Below are positions 41,176-51,171 of a stretch of DNA of 64,000 nucleotides, piece after piece. Source of the stretch: Alishewanella tabrizica. Lineage in GTDB: Bacteria; Pseudomonadota; Gammaproteobacteria; Enterobacterales; Alteromonadaceae. How positions within the stretch are numbered: the first letter of the stretch is position 1; each line of letters begins with the position of its first letter. The position numbers and the translations under genes were made by a program. The stretch is from NCBI RefSeq assembly GCF_014652375.1, contig NZ_BMYR01000013.1:1-64000 (forward strand), read 5' to 3'. The notes under the pieces are model-generated. The model worked only from the letters and a program-made list of their open reading frames with translations. It was not told the DNA's origin and did no database searches.

Positions 41176-42438
41176 ATGCCGACAGTGGTTGTGATAGGGT
41201 ATGTGTGGCCTGAGCCTGCGTCTTCAGCGGCGGGAAGCCGTATGCTCAGTTTAATTCGATTATTTCAGATGCAAGGTTATCAGGTGGTGTTTGCCAGCGC
41301 GGCAGAAAAAAGCCCGCATCGCTTTGATTTACCGAGTATCGGGGTGGTAGAGCAGAGCATCGTATTAAATTGTGACAGTTTTCAGCCTTGGTTACAGGCA
41401 TTGTCACCACACGCCGTACTGTTCGATCGCTTTATGTTGGAGGAGCAGTTTGGCTGGCGCGTGGCAGAAGCGTGCCCAGCGGCGCTGCGTATTCTGGATA
41501 TGGAAGATATGCATGCGTTACGCCATGCCCGCCATGAAACAGTAAAAGCCGATAATACCTGTGTTGCGAACGTGGTGGCGGCTGAACGGTTAAATAATGA
41601 TTTGGCCTTTCGCGAAGTGGCGTCGATTTATCGCTGCGATCTGACCTTGGTGATCTCCAGTTATGAAATGCAGCTGTTACAACAACATTATCATATCCCC
41701 GAGGCGTTACTCTGTTATTGCCCCTTTTGGCAAAGTGGTCCCTATGCCGAGGTTCCAGACTTTGCGGCACGGGCACATTTTATGAGTATTGGTAATTTTC
41801 GTCATGCGCCTAATTGGCAAGCGGTGTTGTGGCTGAAACAGCAAATATGGCCGTTAATTCGTCAACAATTACCTAAGGCAGAGCTGCATATCTATGGCGC
41901 TTATCCGCCGCCCAAAGCTACCGCGCTTAACAATGTCCGAGAAGGCTTTTTGGTCAAAGGATGGGCATCAGATGCGGTGGCCGTGATGCAGCAAGCCAGA
42001 GTGTGTTTGGCGCCTTTGCAGTTTGGTGCGGGCTTAAAAGGCAAGCTGCTTGAAGCAATGCAATGCGGTACACCCAGCATGACAACCAGTGTCGGGGCTG
42101 AAGGTATGTCAAGTGACAACGCGCAGTGCGCTTGGTCTGGGGGTATTGCGGATAGCGCATTGCCGTTTGCCACTGCAGCCTGTGCTTTATACCAGGATGA
42201 AGAGGCGTGGTTAAGTGCCCAGCAACGGGGGTATCGTATTCTCACTGAGCGGTTTAGCGAACAGCAAGCTCAGCGAGTCTGGCAGCTATTACAGCGCTTA
42301 TTGGATGAGTCTCCGGCCGAGCGTAATATTCGGCGGCACAGCAATTTTACCGGGCAAATGTTACAATCGCATGCTTATCGCAGCACCCGCTATATGGGGC
42401 AGTGGATTGCAGCAAAAAATAGGAATAATCATGATTGA
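41176..42438 (+). CDS. Glycosyltransferase, GT4-like
   Basis: A 420-residue GT-B fold enzyme. The N-terminal domain starts VVVIGYVWPEPASSAAG, which includes a nucleotide-sugar enzyme-like Gly/Ala-rich loop. The C-terminal donor domain has FMSIGNFRHAPNW, VKGWASDAVAVMQQARVCLAP and the diagnostic GLKGKLLEAMQCGTP. The acceptor and sugar are unknown. It is a lone transferase, not in a polysaccharide cluster. I chose the ATG giving MPTVVVIGYVW because the Rossmann strand then begins at the N-terminus; the frame is open 15 codons upstream. Its last eight bases overlap the Nif3 gene (ATGATTGA). Confidence 0.85.
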   Translation: MPTVVVIGYVWPEPASSAAGSRMLSLIRLFQMQGYQVVFASAAEKSPHRFDLPSIGVVEQSIVLNCDSFQPWLQALSPHAVLFDRFMLEEQFGWRVAEACPAALRILDMEDMHALRHARHETVKADNTCVANVVAAERLNNDLAFREVASIYRCDLTLVISSYEMQLLQQHYHIPEALLCYCPFWQSGPYAEVPDFAARAHFMSIGNFRHAPNWQAVLWLKQQIWPLIRQQLPKAELHIYGAYPPPKATALNNVREGFLVKGWASDAVAVMQQARVCLAPLQFGAGLKGKLLEAMQCGTPSMTTSVGAEGMSSDNAQCAWSGGIADSALPFATAACALYQDEEAWLSAQQRGYRILTERFSEQQAQRVWQLLQRLLDESPAERNIRRHSNFTGQMLQSHAYRSTRYMGQWIAAKNRNNHD

Positions 42439-43189
42439 ACGCCAGCAACTTGTTAACTTTATTGATGAAACGCTTAATAGTGCTCGGATTAAAGATTATT
42501 GTCCTAATGGGTTACAGGTAGAAGGTAAGGCCGAGATCCGCACCATTGTCACGGGCGTCACTGCCAGCCATGCGTTATTAGCCCAAGCGGTTGCGCTGCA
42601 TGCCGATGCGGTCTTAGTGCATCATGGTTATTTTTGGAAAAACGAAGCGATGCCGGTGGTAGGCATGAAAAAGCGTCGATTAGCACTGTTATTGCAGCAT
42701 GATATTAATTTATTGGCCTATCATTTACCGTTAGATGTACATGCGGAACTTGGCAATAATGCGCAGCTAGGTGCTATTTTAGGAATATCGCAATCTAAAC
42801 CGGTACTGACGGCCGAGCCATTAGGTGTCCTGCAACAGGGTACGTTAGCGGTTGCTACACCGTTAGCGGTGCTTGCCCAGCACTTACGCGACACCTTGGG
42901 GCGTGATGTGCTGGTTGAAGATGCGGGTATAGGGCTGGTGCAGACTATTGCCTGGTGCACTGGGGGTGGGCAGGGGTATATCGAACAGGCTGCTGCCGCA
43001 GGGGCGCAATTATTTGTAACGGGTGAAGTGTCCGAACAAACGATTCATATTGCACGCGAATTGGGTATTCATTTTATTGCGGCAGGGCATCATGCAACAG
43101 AACGTTATGGTGTTAAAGCCTTAGGCGAGTATTTAGCCACTGAACTAGGCCTTAAGGTTCACTTTGTCGACATTGATAATCCGGCCTAA
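42431..43189 (+). CDS. Nif3-like dinuclear metal center protein (YbgI family)
   Basis: A 252-residue Nif3/YbgI protein with two metal ions. Likely ligands are in VLVHHGYFW (about residue 63), AYHLPLDVHAELGNN (about 97), TGEVSEQT and AAGHHATERYG (about 215). Annotated in databases as GTP cyclohydrolase I type 2, but the cellular function is unsettled. AGGA precedes the ATG, which lies inside the end of the glycosyltransferase gene, so translation is coupled. Confidence 0.93.
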   Translation: MIERQQLVNFIDETLNSARIKDYCPNGLQVEGKAEIRTIVTGVTASHALLAQAVALHADAVLVHHGYFWKNEAMPVVGMKKRRLALLLQHDINLLAYHLPLDVHAELGNNAQLGAILGISQSKPVLTAEPLGVLQQGTLAVATPLAVLAQHLRDTLGRDVLVEDAGIGLVQTIAWCTGGGQGYIEQAAAAGAQLFVTGEVSEQTIHIARELGIHFIAAGHHATERYGVKALGEYLATELGLKVHFVDIDNPA

Positions 43190-43272
43190 TCCCAGCCTTT
43201 ACTGGGGTAGCGTGATAGTACACCGAGGGATCTTTCCTTTTTTATCAATTAGCTTATTAAGCAGAGAGCGCT

Positions 43273-44046
43273 ATGCGTGATGGTTTAACCGATCGTAATT
43301 TTGATAATTTGGCTAACCGTTTTTCTCAGAATATTTACAACACCACCAAAGGGCAGATCCGGCAGGCGGTACTGATGCGGGATTTGTTGGAATTACCCCA
43401 GTTAGCGCACCCTTGTAAGGTGTTAGATGTGGGCGGTGGTCAAGGGCAATTAGCGTTGAAGTTGGCGGCGCTCGGGCATCAGGTGTTGCTTACCGATATT
43501 TCAAACGAAATGCTAGAGCATGCTAAAGTGCAAGCCGCGGCACAGGGATTGTCATCACAGTTAACCGTGGTACATAGCCCGTTACAGCACCTCGCTGAGC
43601 ACCTTGTTGATAAGCAGTATCCAATTGTATTGTGTCATGCAGTGCTGGAATGGTTGGCAGAGCCGGCAGTAGCCATTAGCCAGTTACAGCAATGGGTTGC
43701 GCCGGGCGGTGTGTTATCTCTGATGTTTTACAACAAAGATGCCCATCGCTTAAGTAATATTATTTATGGCAATTTTGATTATGTGAAAGCCGATTTACGG
43801 GCAAAAAAGCCGGTAAGATTAAACCCGCAACATCCGCTTGTGCCGGCCGAGGTATTATCCTGGTGTCAGCAAGCTGGATTTACGTTACTCGGAAAAACTG
43901 GTGTGCGCTGTTTTCATGATTACTTACGCGATCGTAGTCAGCAACAAAGCCATTATGCGGATTTAGAAGCGTTAGAACTGCAATATAATCGACAAGAGCC
44001 TTATGCTTCGCTTGGGCGTTATACGCATTTTCTACTAAAAGCCTAA
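43273..44046 (+). CDS. cmoM: tRNA 5-carboxymethoxyuridine methyltransferase CmoM
   Basis: SAM-dependent enzyme that methylates cmo5U34 in tRNA to mcmo5U (formerly SmtA). The 257-residue protein has the SAM-binding motif VLDVGGGQGQLALKLA (about residues 48-63), and the start MRDGLTDRNFDNLANRFSQN matches the family. The C-terminal RDRSQQQSHYADLEALEL is also typical. It lies 83 bp after the Nif3 gene and could share its transcript. It converges with tamB. Confidence 0.9.
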   Translation: MRDGLTDRNFDNLANRFSQNIYNTTKGQIRQAVLMRDLLELPQLAHPCKVLDVGGGQGQLALKLAALGHQVLLTDISNEMLEHAKVQAAAQGLSSQLTVVHSPLQHLAEHLVDKQYPIVLCHAVLEWLAEPAVAISQLQQWVAPGGVLSLMFYNKDAHRLSNIIYGNFDYVKADLRAKKPVRLNPQHPLVPAEVLSWCQQAGFTLLGKTGVRCFHDYLRDRSQQQSHYADLEALELQYNRQEPYASLGRYTHFLLKA

Positions 44047-44056
44047 ATATAAAAAA

Positions 44057-44074
44057 TGGCTGCCGAAGCAGCCA
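44057..44074. terminator. Hairpin between cmoM and tamB
   Basis: Stem TGGCTGC/GCAGCCA with tetraloop CGAA. Six A residues before it give a T6 run on the minus strand. It lies 10 bp after cmoM. Confidence 0.6.
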
Positions 44075-44154
44075 AAGCAAAAGTAGCAGAGTGCTAATGA
44101 CAACCCCTTTAAAGTCATCAACAATGTAAGCTTAGCTACGCCAGCGTAACATGG

Positions 44155-44175
44155 GATGCGACAGACTGTCGCATC
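44155..44175. repeat. 9-bp inverted repeat just after tamB
   Basis: GATGCGACA/TGTCGCATC with a three-base loop, 11 bp beyond the tamB stop. There is no T-run, so it may stabilise the mRNA 3' end rather than terminate transcription. Confidence 0.45.
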
Positions 44176-44186
44176 TGTATCATGGG

Positions 44187-47100
44187 CTAATCAAACTCAA
44201 ATTTGTACAGTAAATCTACCGCATTATCCATGCCTGACACGGCTTCAAGGAACAAGCTTCGCATTAAACGATAGCGCAATGTGAATTGCCCAATCGGTTG
44301 AAAAATGCCGATACCATATTTTAACTGCAGATCCCGAGTCAGGTAACCGCTTACGGTTACTTGGGAGTTATCACCCGCTCCCTCGGTATCGAGTGTCAGA
44401 TCACTTACCCCAAAAGCTTCACCTATCTCGCCAACGAGCTTGCCGCTAGAGGCGATACTCATACCAATTAAGCTGGTTGTGACACTATTTGCGGTACTGC
44501 CTGATTCGCTGTCGAGATTTCGACCCATAATCAAATAAGACAAAGCATTAGCTTGCGGTTTAGAGGGTTCCGAGAAAATGCTGATCACCGGCTCATCTGC
44601 AGGACCCGTTACCCGAATACCGGCAATCACATCATCTTCCATATTGGCAGGATTACGGATCGCTTCAACATTTAAGAAGGGTTGATCGGCTGGTCCACTA
44701 AAGGTCATTTTACCTTGGCGGATTAACAGGTCTTGGCCATAAGCTCGAAAGGTACCATCGCGCAGGCTTACTTCGCCGCGCACCGTTGGATTGATTTGCT
44801 GCTGTTGCACGCGTAGCTCGCCATTTAAGCGCGTTTTTAAGCCAAAAGCCGACAAATTAACGCGATCCCCTAATTGCACACGGATATCGGTTTCTATCGC
44901 AACGTTATTCGCTTGCTCTTCGGTTATGGCTTCTAGACGCCGGTTAAGCAAGATGTGATCGCTGGAAATGCCGACCGCATTTTGCGGTAAGCTATCAATG
45001 GTAATGGTGGCACGCGGGATACTGACGGTACCTGTAATGCGACTACGGCCCGGTTGTGCCGCTATTTGCAAGTCAGGTTTTACATATAATTCGGCTTGCG
45101 GTATTTGCAATTTTAATTCGTCCCCCTGAATTTGCAGGGCGGCCCGCCAATTTTCTAATTCTTGCCAATTGGCATTACCTGAGAGCGTAATAAAGCCCTC
45201 TGGCGTTTTAACTTGTCCCGCTAACAACGCTTGCGCCCCAATAAAATTGATAATTAAGTCGGCCTGCTCAATATCTGTCGGAGCGAGCTTACCTCTGACT
45301 TTTAAGGCAGCCAATTTAAGTTCGCCTTGTACAGTCGGGTTCGCTAAGGTGCCGTTTAAACTGAGTTGACTTGACAACGTACCTGCGAGCTCACTGTATT
45401 CATCGAGGAGGGGACGTAAAAAGGTTAATGTGAGATCATCTAAGGTGATTTCGGCTCGAAGTGGTTTATCGGCCGCATTTAGATCGCTGACCAAGGCCTG
45501 TGCAGTCAAGGTGCCCGAATCACTGATATTTACCGTTAATTTACTGCGTAGCTGATGCTGCGCCATCGTATTATTGAGACGCAGTGCCGACCACGCTAAG
45601 TTTACCGGGACGTCAAATTGTTGGGTAATACTGCCTTGTTCACTGTTAACGTCTAACGTAATGGTAGGGGCCATATTGGCTTGCCATGCGGCGGTTAATT
45701 GCAGGGCTAAATCACCTTGCACCGTGGTGTTTAAGGGCAGCACGCTATTTAGCTGAGCTAGCGGATATTCAGTAAGCGCCATCTTAATGGCGCCCGTTGC
45801 AGCGCTAAGTGTGGTGCTCTCCGTTAAGCACAGTGTTGCAGGTGCTTGCTGCCAGCAATGTTGGCCAACACTAAGCTGTTGTGTGGGGAGATCTGCGGTT
45901 AAGGGGATCGGTGCCTGCAATTGCCATTCACCCACAGGGGTTTGTAACAGTACCGTGTTTAACGCACCTTGCCATTGTTGTCTGTTTTGTAAAGCCCCTT
46001 CAAGTGATAATGTGGCACTTAGGGCGTCCGCAGTCACCTTGATATCTAATTGATGCGCCAGCTCTGTACCGGTTAAGGCAAGCTCTAAATTTTGCAGGCG
46101 TTGTTGCTGCCAGCGGCCTTGTTGTGCCGTTAAACGGATCTCGCTTTTGATGGGCGAGGCTAAGGCAATATTGGCGGCTAAGGTAGCTTGCCGTAAGCGC
46201 ATATCGGCGTAGGCTAAGCGCGCAACCTCTAAGTTAAGATTGATATCAGGTGTGAGCGCAGGGCCGCGTAAGGTCACTTTTCCTTGCACAGCGCCTCGCA
46301 GCGCGGGATAGCTGGCTGCCAGTTCCGGCAAATTTATATTGCCGTCTAGTTGCCACTCTTCGGCTAATTGCCCAGAGACGGTAAGGTTGTTTTTACCATG
46401 GCTGAGGGTTAAACCGGGGGTTGCCACTTGCCAGTTTGCCTGTGCAGGCTGGCCTTGTACATCAAGGCTTCCCGCTAAATTAAATGGCAATTCTCGTAAC
46501 TTGCCGGCAAATTGCAGCTGCGGTATCGCCAGCGTGATCAAACCGTTGGCATCCTGTGAGCCACTAGTTTCTACTTTACCCGTTATACTGCCAGGATACT
46601 CTGGCCAAGTTATTCCGGGTTGGATCGCATTTAGCGCCAGTGCCAATTGCCAACTAAGGATAGGGTGCAATACCAGATGGCCATTGGCCTCTATGTCGCC
46701 ACCTAAGGTAGATAATCGCAATGCAGTAAGCTCTGCCCGTTGTTGCCAATGTTGCCAGCGGCTAGATAATTGGATCTGGGTATCAGGCAGTGCGTCTCCG
46801 GTAAATTGACTATTTAGCTCAATGGCAAGCTCGCTTAAGGTGCCTGCAACAGTGACGCGAGTGGCGGCTAACTGATAACGCGGTTGCGTTAGGGGCCAGT
46901 ATAATTGTTCGCTTTGTAACGTTAATGACAAGGGCAGATCATCGGTTAATAACGCCAGTTCTGCTGCCAGATTGGCATTAATAGGGCCTATTGTGTTTAA
47001 CGTCAATTGTAGTTTCGATAAGTCTCCCGCGAGTTGCAACTGTGCCTGTTGTCCGGCGAGCTCACCCAGAGACTCTGCCTGGCTAAGGGCCAGATTAAGC

Positions 47101-47984
47101 TCGGCTGTTAAGGGAAAGCTCGGGGTAAGCGCAATATTAGCGGCTAATTGTGCGGTACCTAAGTGATGGCGTACTGTCGCATCTAAGAGCCTAATTTGGG
47201 TGGGGCTAAGCTGTGCACTTAAGGTTAACGCAGCTAATGTTTCGGTAAGTTCGCCTTGCTGAAAGCGCAGATCATTTAGTTGAAAATCGTCTAGATACAC
47301 TGAAAGCGGTAAACGCAGCTGCGGTAACGCCAATGCCCGATATTCTGTAAAATCAGGGCTTTCAGTATTAGCAGAGGGCGCTAAGGTAACGTGCAGATCT
47401 TGCCAGCGGCCTGAACTCAATTGTAAGCGATTGCCCCATGCGACGACCCCAATACTTAAATGCTGCCAAGCCAATTGTTGCTCGGGCAAAATGATTGCGG
47501 CTTCTTCTATAATAAGTTTTTCAATGCGCAGCGGTATTGGAAAAAGTAACTTTGGGCTTGTTAGAGACGAAGAAGGATTTACCGATGTCGTCTCCTCAGC
47601 TACCGACGTCGTCTGTTCAGCGACAGACGTCTCTATCTCTGCATCAACGGGCTGTGAGGCCGAGGCAACGGTAATGCGATTTCCTCGGAGTGCCAGTTCA
47701 GGGATACACAGCCTAAATTGAATCAGACAGCGTTTTTGTAACCGAAAATGCAGCTGATCAATCTGAGCATCAATACTGGCATTCTGAAAATGGATATCGG
47801 AAAGGGTGATCCCCGTTAACCAAGCGCCTTCACTGTGTCCGATGGTCAATTCATCTACGAAATGATCAGCCAGCCACACGCTCAAACGGAGGCCTGGCTG
47901 TGTAAACAGCAAAACACTAAGCCATAAAAAAACGAATAACAAAGGCCATACAAGCACGCGATTAAGCCATTTACCCCAAAGCAT
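44187..47984 (-). CDS. tamB: Translocation and assembly module subunit TamB
   Basis: A 1265-residue AsmA-like/TamB protein spanning the periplasm, anchored by an N-terminal helix (VLVWPLLFVFLWLSVLLF). Its long beta-helical groove is thought to carry phospholipids, and its C-terminal DUF490 domain (last 350 residues) contacts TamA. C-terminal features include ISSDHILLNRR, RDGTFRAYGQDLLIRQGKM and a final YKFEFD. I chose the ATG with GGAGG before it (MLWGKWLNRV) rather than one eight codons earlier. A short TTSVAE heptad repeat interrupts the N-terminal part. It lies 42 bp after tamA in one operon. Confidence 0.95.
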   Translation of the reverse strand: MLWGKWLNRVLVWPLLFVFLWLSVLLFTQPGLRLSVWLADHFVDELTIGHSEGAWLTGITLSDIHFQNASIDAQIDQLHFRLQKRCLIQFRLCIPELALRGNRITVASASQPVDAEIETSVAEQTTSVAEETTSVNPSSSLTSPKLLFPIPLRIEKLIIEEAAIILPEQQLAWQHLSIGVVAWGNRLQLSSGRWQDLHVTLAPSANTESPDFTEYRALALPQLRLPLSVYLDDFQLNDLRFQQGELTETLAALTLSAQLSPTQIRLLDATVRHHLGTAQLAANIALTPSFPLTAELNLALSQAESLGELAGQQAQLQLAGDLSKLQLTLNTIGPINANLAAELALLTDDLPLSLTLQSEQLYWPLTQPRYQLAATRVTVAGTLSELAIELNSQFTGDALPDTQIQLSSRWQHWQQRAELTALRLSTLGGDIEANGHLVLHPILSWQLALALNAIQPGITWPEYPGSITGKVETSGSQDANGLITLAIPQLQFAGKLRELPFNLAGSLDVQGQPAQANWQVATPGLTLSHGKNNLTVSGQLAEEWQLDGNINLPELAASYPALRGAVQGKVTLRGPALTPDINLNLEVARLAYADMRLRQATLAANIALASPIKSEIRLTAQQGRWQQQRLQNLELALTGTELAHQLDIKVTADALSATLSLEGALQNRQQWQGALNTVLLQTPVGEWQLQAPIPLTADLPTQQLSVGQHCWQQAPATLCLTESTTLSAATGAIKMALTEYPLAQLNSVLPLNTTVQGDLALQLTAAWQANMAPTITLDVNSEQGSITQQFDVPVNLAWSALRLNNTMAQHQLRSKLTVNISDSGTLTAQALVSDLNAADKPLRAEITLDDLTLTFLRPLLDEYSELAGTLSSQLSLNGTLANPTVQGELKLAALKVRGKLAPTDIEQADLIINFIGAQALLAGQVKTPEGFITLSGNANWQELENWRAALQIQGDELKLQIPQAELYVKPDLQIAAQPGRSRITGTVSIPRATITIDSLPQNAVGISSDHILLNRRLEAITEEQANNVAIETDIRVQLGDRVNLSAFGLKTRLNGELRVQQQQINPTVRGEVSLRDGTFRAYGQDLLIRQGKMTFSGPADQPFLNVEAIRNPANMEDDVIAGIRVTGPADEPVISIFSEPSKPQANALSYLIMGRNLDSESGSTANSVTTSLIGMSIASSGKLVGEIGEAFGVSDLTLDTEGAGDNSQVTVSGYLTRDLQLKYGIGIFQPIGQFTLRYRLMRSLFLEAVSGMDNAVDLLYKFEFD

Positions 47985-48026
47985 TGCACCTCCAGCCGAT
48001 CTGCGCACAAGCGCTTTTTATCATGA

Positions 48027-49730
48027 TCATAATTCCGGCCCTAAAGAAAAATGTAACTGAAAGGGTGAGCCTTCTGCATCTAAACCCCATGCAAAATCAA
48101 TTCGCACGGCGCCGATAGGGGAACCCCAACGTACCCCCACACCTACCCCACGTTTCCAATCGGGTGTGTTACTCCAGGCACTACCGTAGTCAGCAAAGGT
48201 GGCTAACCACCAATTGCCTTTTACCCGATATTGGTATTCAAGGGAGGCGGTTGCCATATAGCGTCCACCAATTAATTCATCCTCGCTGTTTAAAGGTGAT
48301 ACCGATTCATAAGCATATCCGCGTAAATTATTATCGCCCCCTGCAAAAAATCGAATAGACGGGGGCAGGTTATCGATCTCCGCCATTAATACTGCACCCG
48401 CATCGATGCGGCTGACCAGACGATGATTATCACTAAAGGTATTGATATAGCCCGCACGTCCCCGTAAGCGGATAAAGCTTTCATCAGAACCCCAACTGCG
48501 ATCCGATACTTCAATACCAAGTAGTAAGCGATCAGCTCTGATGGGCATGCCAGATCCAGTTTGTCTGGCGCGCGAAAAACTCAAACCTGGCATTATCAGG
48601 CTGCTGATGTCTTCTTGATCGGCTTGAGTATAGTCTTCATAAAGCCATCGAATAGATGCCGTTCGATACCAATCGCTTTCTAACAGCCAATGCCGCTCTA
48701 AAGCGAGATTCGATTCTTTAGAGCGCGTATCTTGATAGTCTCTATTACGTAAACCGTACTGTAATTGCCAAAAATCGGTGGCGACGGTTTCCAACGGCAT
48801 TTTGTAGGCGGCTTCGACACTTTGTTCTGCACTAGATAGGGCAAGCTTGCTGTCGAGACTATGACCGCGATCATTTAACCAAGGCTTTAACCAATTGAGT
48901 TTAAAGCGTGCACCCACATCATCCGAAAAACCGATACCCGTTTCGATGCTGTTGCGTTTACGTGGCGCCAGTTCTACGTCTACGGGCAAAATCGTTTCAC
49001 TTAATTGCTCGGTATTGCCGGTAACTAAAATAGATGAAAACCAATTAGTATTGGCAAGTGCTTGATTAAGTTCACCTAACTGTGTAGCTAAATAGGGATC
49101 CCCTGCTTTAAAGGGAACGAGTGATTGCAAACGTGCGCTTTGAATATGTTCACCCGAAAAGCGAACTTCGCCAAAACGATAGCGCGTACCGCTATCAAAA
49201 TGCAGTTTTACAAAGGCTTGTTTCGCCCGCGGCGACACTTCCAATCGAGCAAGCGTAAAGGTCGCATCAAAATAGCCACGGCGTAACGCCAAACTGTTTA
49301 GGCTATTTTTAAAATTATCATAGCGGCCATGGTGCACAATTTGTCCGGGTTGTGGGGCTTGTTTGAGTAAATTGATAAATTCAGGATCGGTGGCGGCATC
49401 GCCTAATACTTGTAGATCAACCGTGTTAATACGAATGGGTTCACCCGCATCAACCGTAATATTTAGGCGGCTACCGTTAGTGCGCTGCTGCAATTGAATT
49501 GTAATTTCACTGTCGTAATAACCCAGAGCTTGCAGGGCGGTGCTAATGTCTTGTTCTAAACGAGATTGGAAACGTAACGAGGTAGAAATATCATTAGCGC
49601 CATACCGATTTAAATACAACTGTACGTTATCCTCAAGCTCACCGCTTAAACCGGATAATCGTATAGTCGTTTGTGCCGCCAACACGGTATGACTAAAGAT
49701 CGTTAATAAGATCAGAAAAAATCGGAACAT
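48027..49730 (-). CDS. tamA: Translocation and assembly module subunit TamA
   Basis: A 567-residue Omp85-family outer-membrane protein: signal peptide (about 1-18), three POTRA domains (about 20-260), then a 16-strand barrel. The lid-lock region reads FFAGGDNNLRGYAYESVSP, with the conserved RGY of Omp85 proteins, and RIDFAWGLD lies in the last strands. It works with TamB in autotransporter assembly and lipid transport to the outer membrane. It is the first gene of tamA-tamB. Confidence 0.95.
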   Translation of the reverse strand: MFRFFLILLTIFSHTVLAAQTTIRLSGLSGELEDNVQLYLNRYGANDISTSLRFQSRLEQDISTALQALGYYDSEITIQLQQRTNGSRLNITVDAGEPIRINTVDLQVLGDAATDPEFINLLKQAPQPGQIVHHGRYDNFKNSLNSLALRRGYFDATFTLARLEVSPRAKQAFVKLHFDSGTRYRFGEVRFSGEHIQSARLQSLVPFKAGDPYLATQLGELNQALANTNWFSSILVTGNTEQLSETILPVDVELAPRKRNSIETGIGFSDDVGARFKLNWLKPWLNDRGHSLDSKLALSSAEQSVEAAYKMPLETVATDFWQLQYGLRNRDYQDTRSKESNLALERHWLLESDWYRTASIRWLYEDYTQADQEDISSLIMPGLSFSRARQTGSGMPIRADRLLLGIEVSDRSWGSDESFIRLRGRAGYINTFSDNHRLVSRIDAGAVLMAEIDNLPPSIRFFAGGDNNLRGYAYESVSPLNSEDELIGGRYMATASLEYQYRVKGNWWLATFADYGSAWSNTPDWKRGVGVGVRWGSPIGAVRIDFAWGLDAEGSPFQLHFSLGPEL

Positions 49731-49979
49731 GCCTTTCCTACTTGCTTAGGGTAAACCCACTAAACACCCTGCTTGGTGTGTAACCGCTAACAACCTTAAT
49801 ACTTGAGTGTACCTTAATGGTGGGTGACTGACAGTAAAAGTGGGATCGACTGCTGCATTTTTCGCCGCTTTGCTGATTTGGGGCTTTTAAAAGCCATCAC
49901 TTCAGCGTGGCAATTCGGTTATACTGAGCCATAAAAATGCCAAAAGTTCATTCTTTTGCCAACAGAATAAGGTAACAAC

Positions 49980-51098
49980 ATGAAAAATGTGGTGATTAGT
50001 GGTTCAGGTTTATTTACCCCAACCCAAAGCATTAGCAACGACGAATTAGTGCTAAGTTATAATCAGTACGTCGATACTTACAATACTGAACATGCTGCGG
50101 CCATTGCCGCAGGCGATGTTGTCGCATTAGAGTATTCTAGTAGTGAATTTATTGAAAAAGCCTCGGGGATAAAAGCCCGTCATGTTTTGTATAAAGACGG
50201 CATTTTAGATCCCGCAATCATGCGTCCTATTTTTAATAAACGCGGCGAAGATCAGATCCCAGAAATGGTCGAAATGGCTGTCGTGGCGGCGAAACAAGCC
50301 TTAGCTCAAGCCAATAAAACGGTAGCCGATATCGATCTGATCATTTGTGCTGCCTCAAATATGCAGCGGCCTTACCCGGCCTTATCTATTGAGCTGCAAC
50401 AGCAACTGGGTGCAGCAGGCTATGCATTTGATATGAATGTGGCGTGTTCTTCCGCTACGTTTGCCATTAGTAATGCCGTTAATGCGATTCGGGGCGGCAC
50501 GGCAAAAACGGTGTTAGTGGTCAATCCAGAGTTTGCCTCACCGCAAGTGGATTACCGTAGCCGTGACAGCCATTTTATTTTTGGTGATGTGTGCACCGCC
50601 ACCATTATCGAGGCAGAAGCTGATTGTCGCAGTGAGCAGGCCTATCGTATTTTGGGTATGCGTTTAAAAACAGAATTTTCCAACAATATTCGCTGCGATA
50701 TTGGTTACACAGAGCATTGCTTTACTGAACAGGATCCAAAAGTTCCGTTTTTTAAACAACAGGGCCGCAAGGTATTTAAAGAGCTGTTGCCCATCGTTGC
50801 TGATGTGATCCTTGCTGAAATGGCAGAACAACACCTAGCGCCGGAGCAGTTAAAGCGGCTGTGGTTGCATCAAGCAAATATCAATATGAATATTTTTGCT
50901 GCGCGAAAAATTTTAGGGCGCGAACCTTTACCCGAAGAAGCTCCATTAGTGTTAGATACCTATGCAAACACCGCTTCAGCTGGTTCAATTATTGCCTTTC
51001 ATAAGTATCAGCAAGGATTAGTCTCTGGCGATAAAGCCATATTATGTTCGTTTGGTGCAGGCTATTCTGTTGGGTGTCTTGTACTCGAGAAGTGTTAA
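49980..51098 (+). CDS. 3-oxoacyl-ACP synthase III-type enzyme (FabH-like)
   Basis: A 372-residue thiolase-fold condensing enzyme. The Cys-His-Asn triad is visible: Cys156 in MNVACSSATFA, His in LWLHQANINMN, Asn in YANTASAGSI. It is longer than housekeeping FabH (about 317) because of an insert in the N-terminal part (YNQYVDTYNTEHAAAIAAG). It resembles the second FabH-like protein of Pseudomonas and Shewanella-type bacteria, which can shunt beta-oxidation products into fatty-acid synthesis; that role is inference. GGTAAC before the ATG is a weak ribosome site. It stands alone. Confidence 0.85.
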   Translation: MKNVVISGSGLFTPTQSISNDELVLSYNQYVDTYNTEHAAAIAAGDVVALEYSSSEFIEKASGIKARHVLYKDGILDPAIMRPIFNKRGEDQIPEMVEMAVVAAKQALAQANKTVADIDLIICAASNMQRPYPALSIELQQQLGAAGYAFDMNVACSSATFAISNAVNAIRGGTAKTVLVVNPEFASPQVDYRSRDSHFIFGDVCTATIIEAEADCRSEQAYRILGMRLKTEFSNNIRCDIGYTEHCFTEQDPKVPFFKQQGRKVFKELLPIVADVILAEMAEQHLAPEQLKRLWLHQANINMNIFAARKILGREPLPEEAPLVLDTYANTASAGSIIAFHKYQQGLVSGDKAILCSFGAGYSVGCLVLEKC

Positions 51099-51144
51099 TA
51101 CTGCAGGCTTGACTGCGCCAAACAAGGAAGGGTTTGAGTATAAT

Positions 51145-51171
51145 TAAGCAGGGGGCTATGCCCCTTGCTTA
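51145..51171. terminator. Imperfect hairpin between the FabH-like and CBM48-type genes
   Basis: AAGCAGGGG pairs with CCCCTTGCTT with one bulged base. It lies between convergent genes, directly before the minus-strand stop. There is no clear T-run. Confidence 0.4.

Noticed and set aside
46339..46809. 156-codon plus-strand frame antisense to tamB
   Set aside because: Cys/Ser/Pro-rich shadow of the tamB reading frame, with no ribosome site or recognisable motif.
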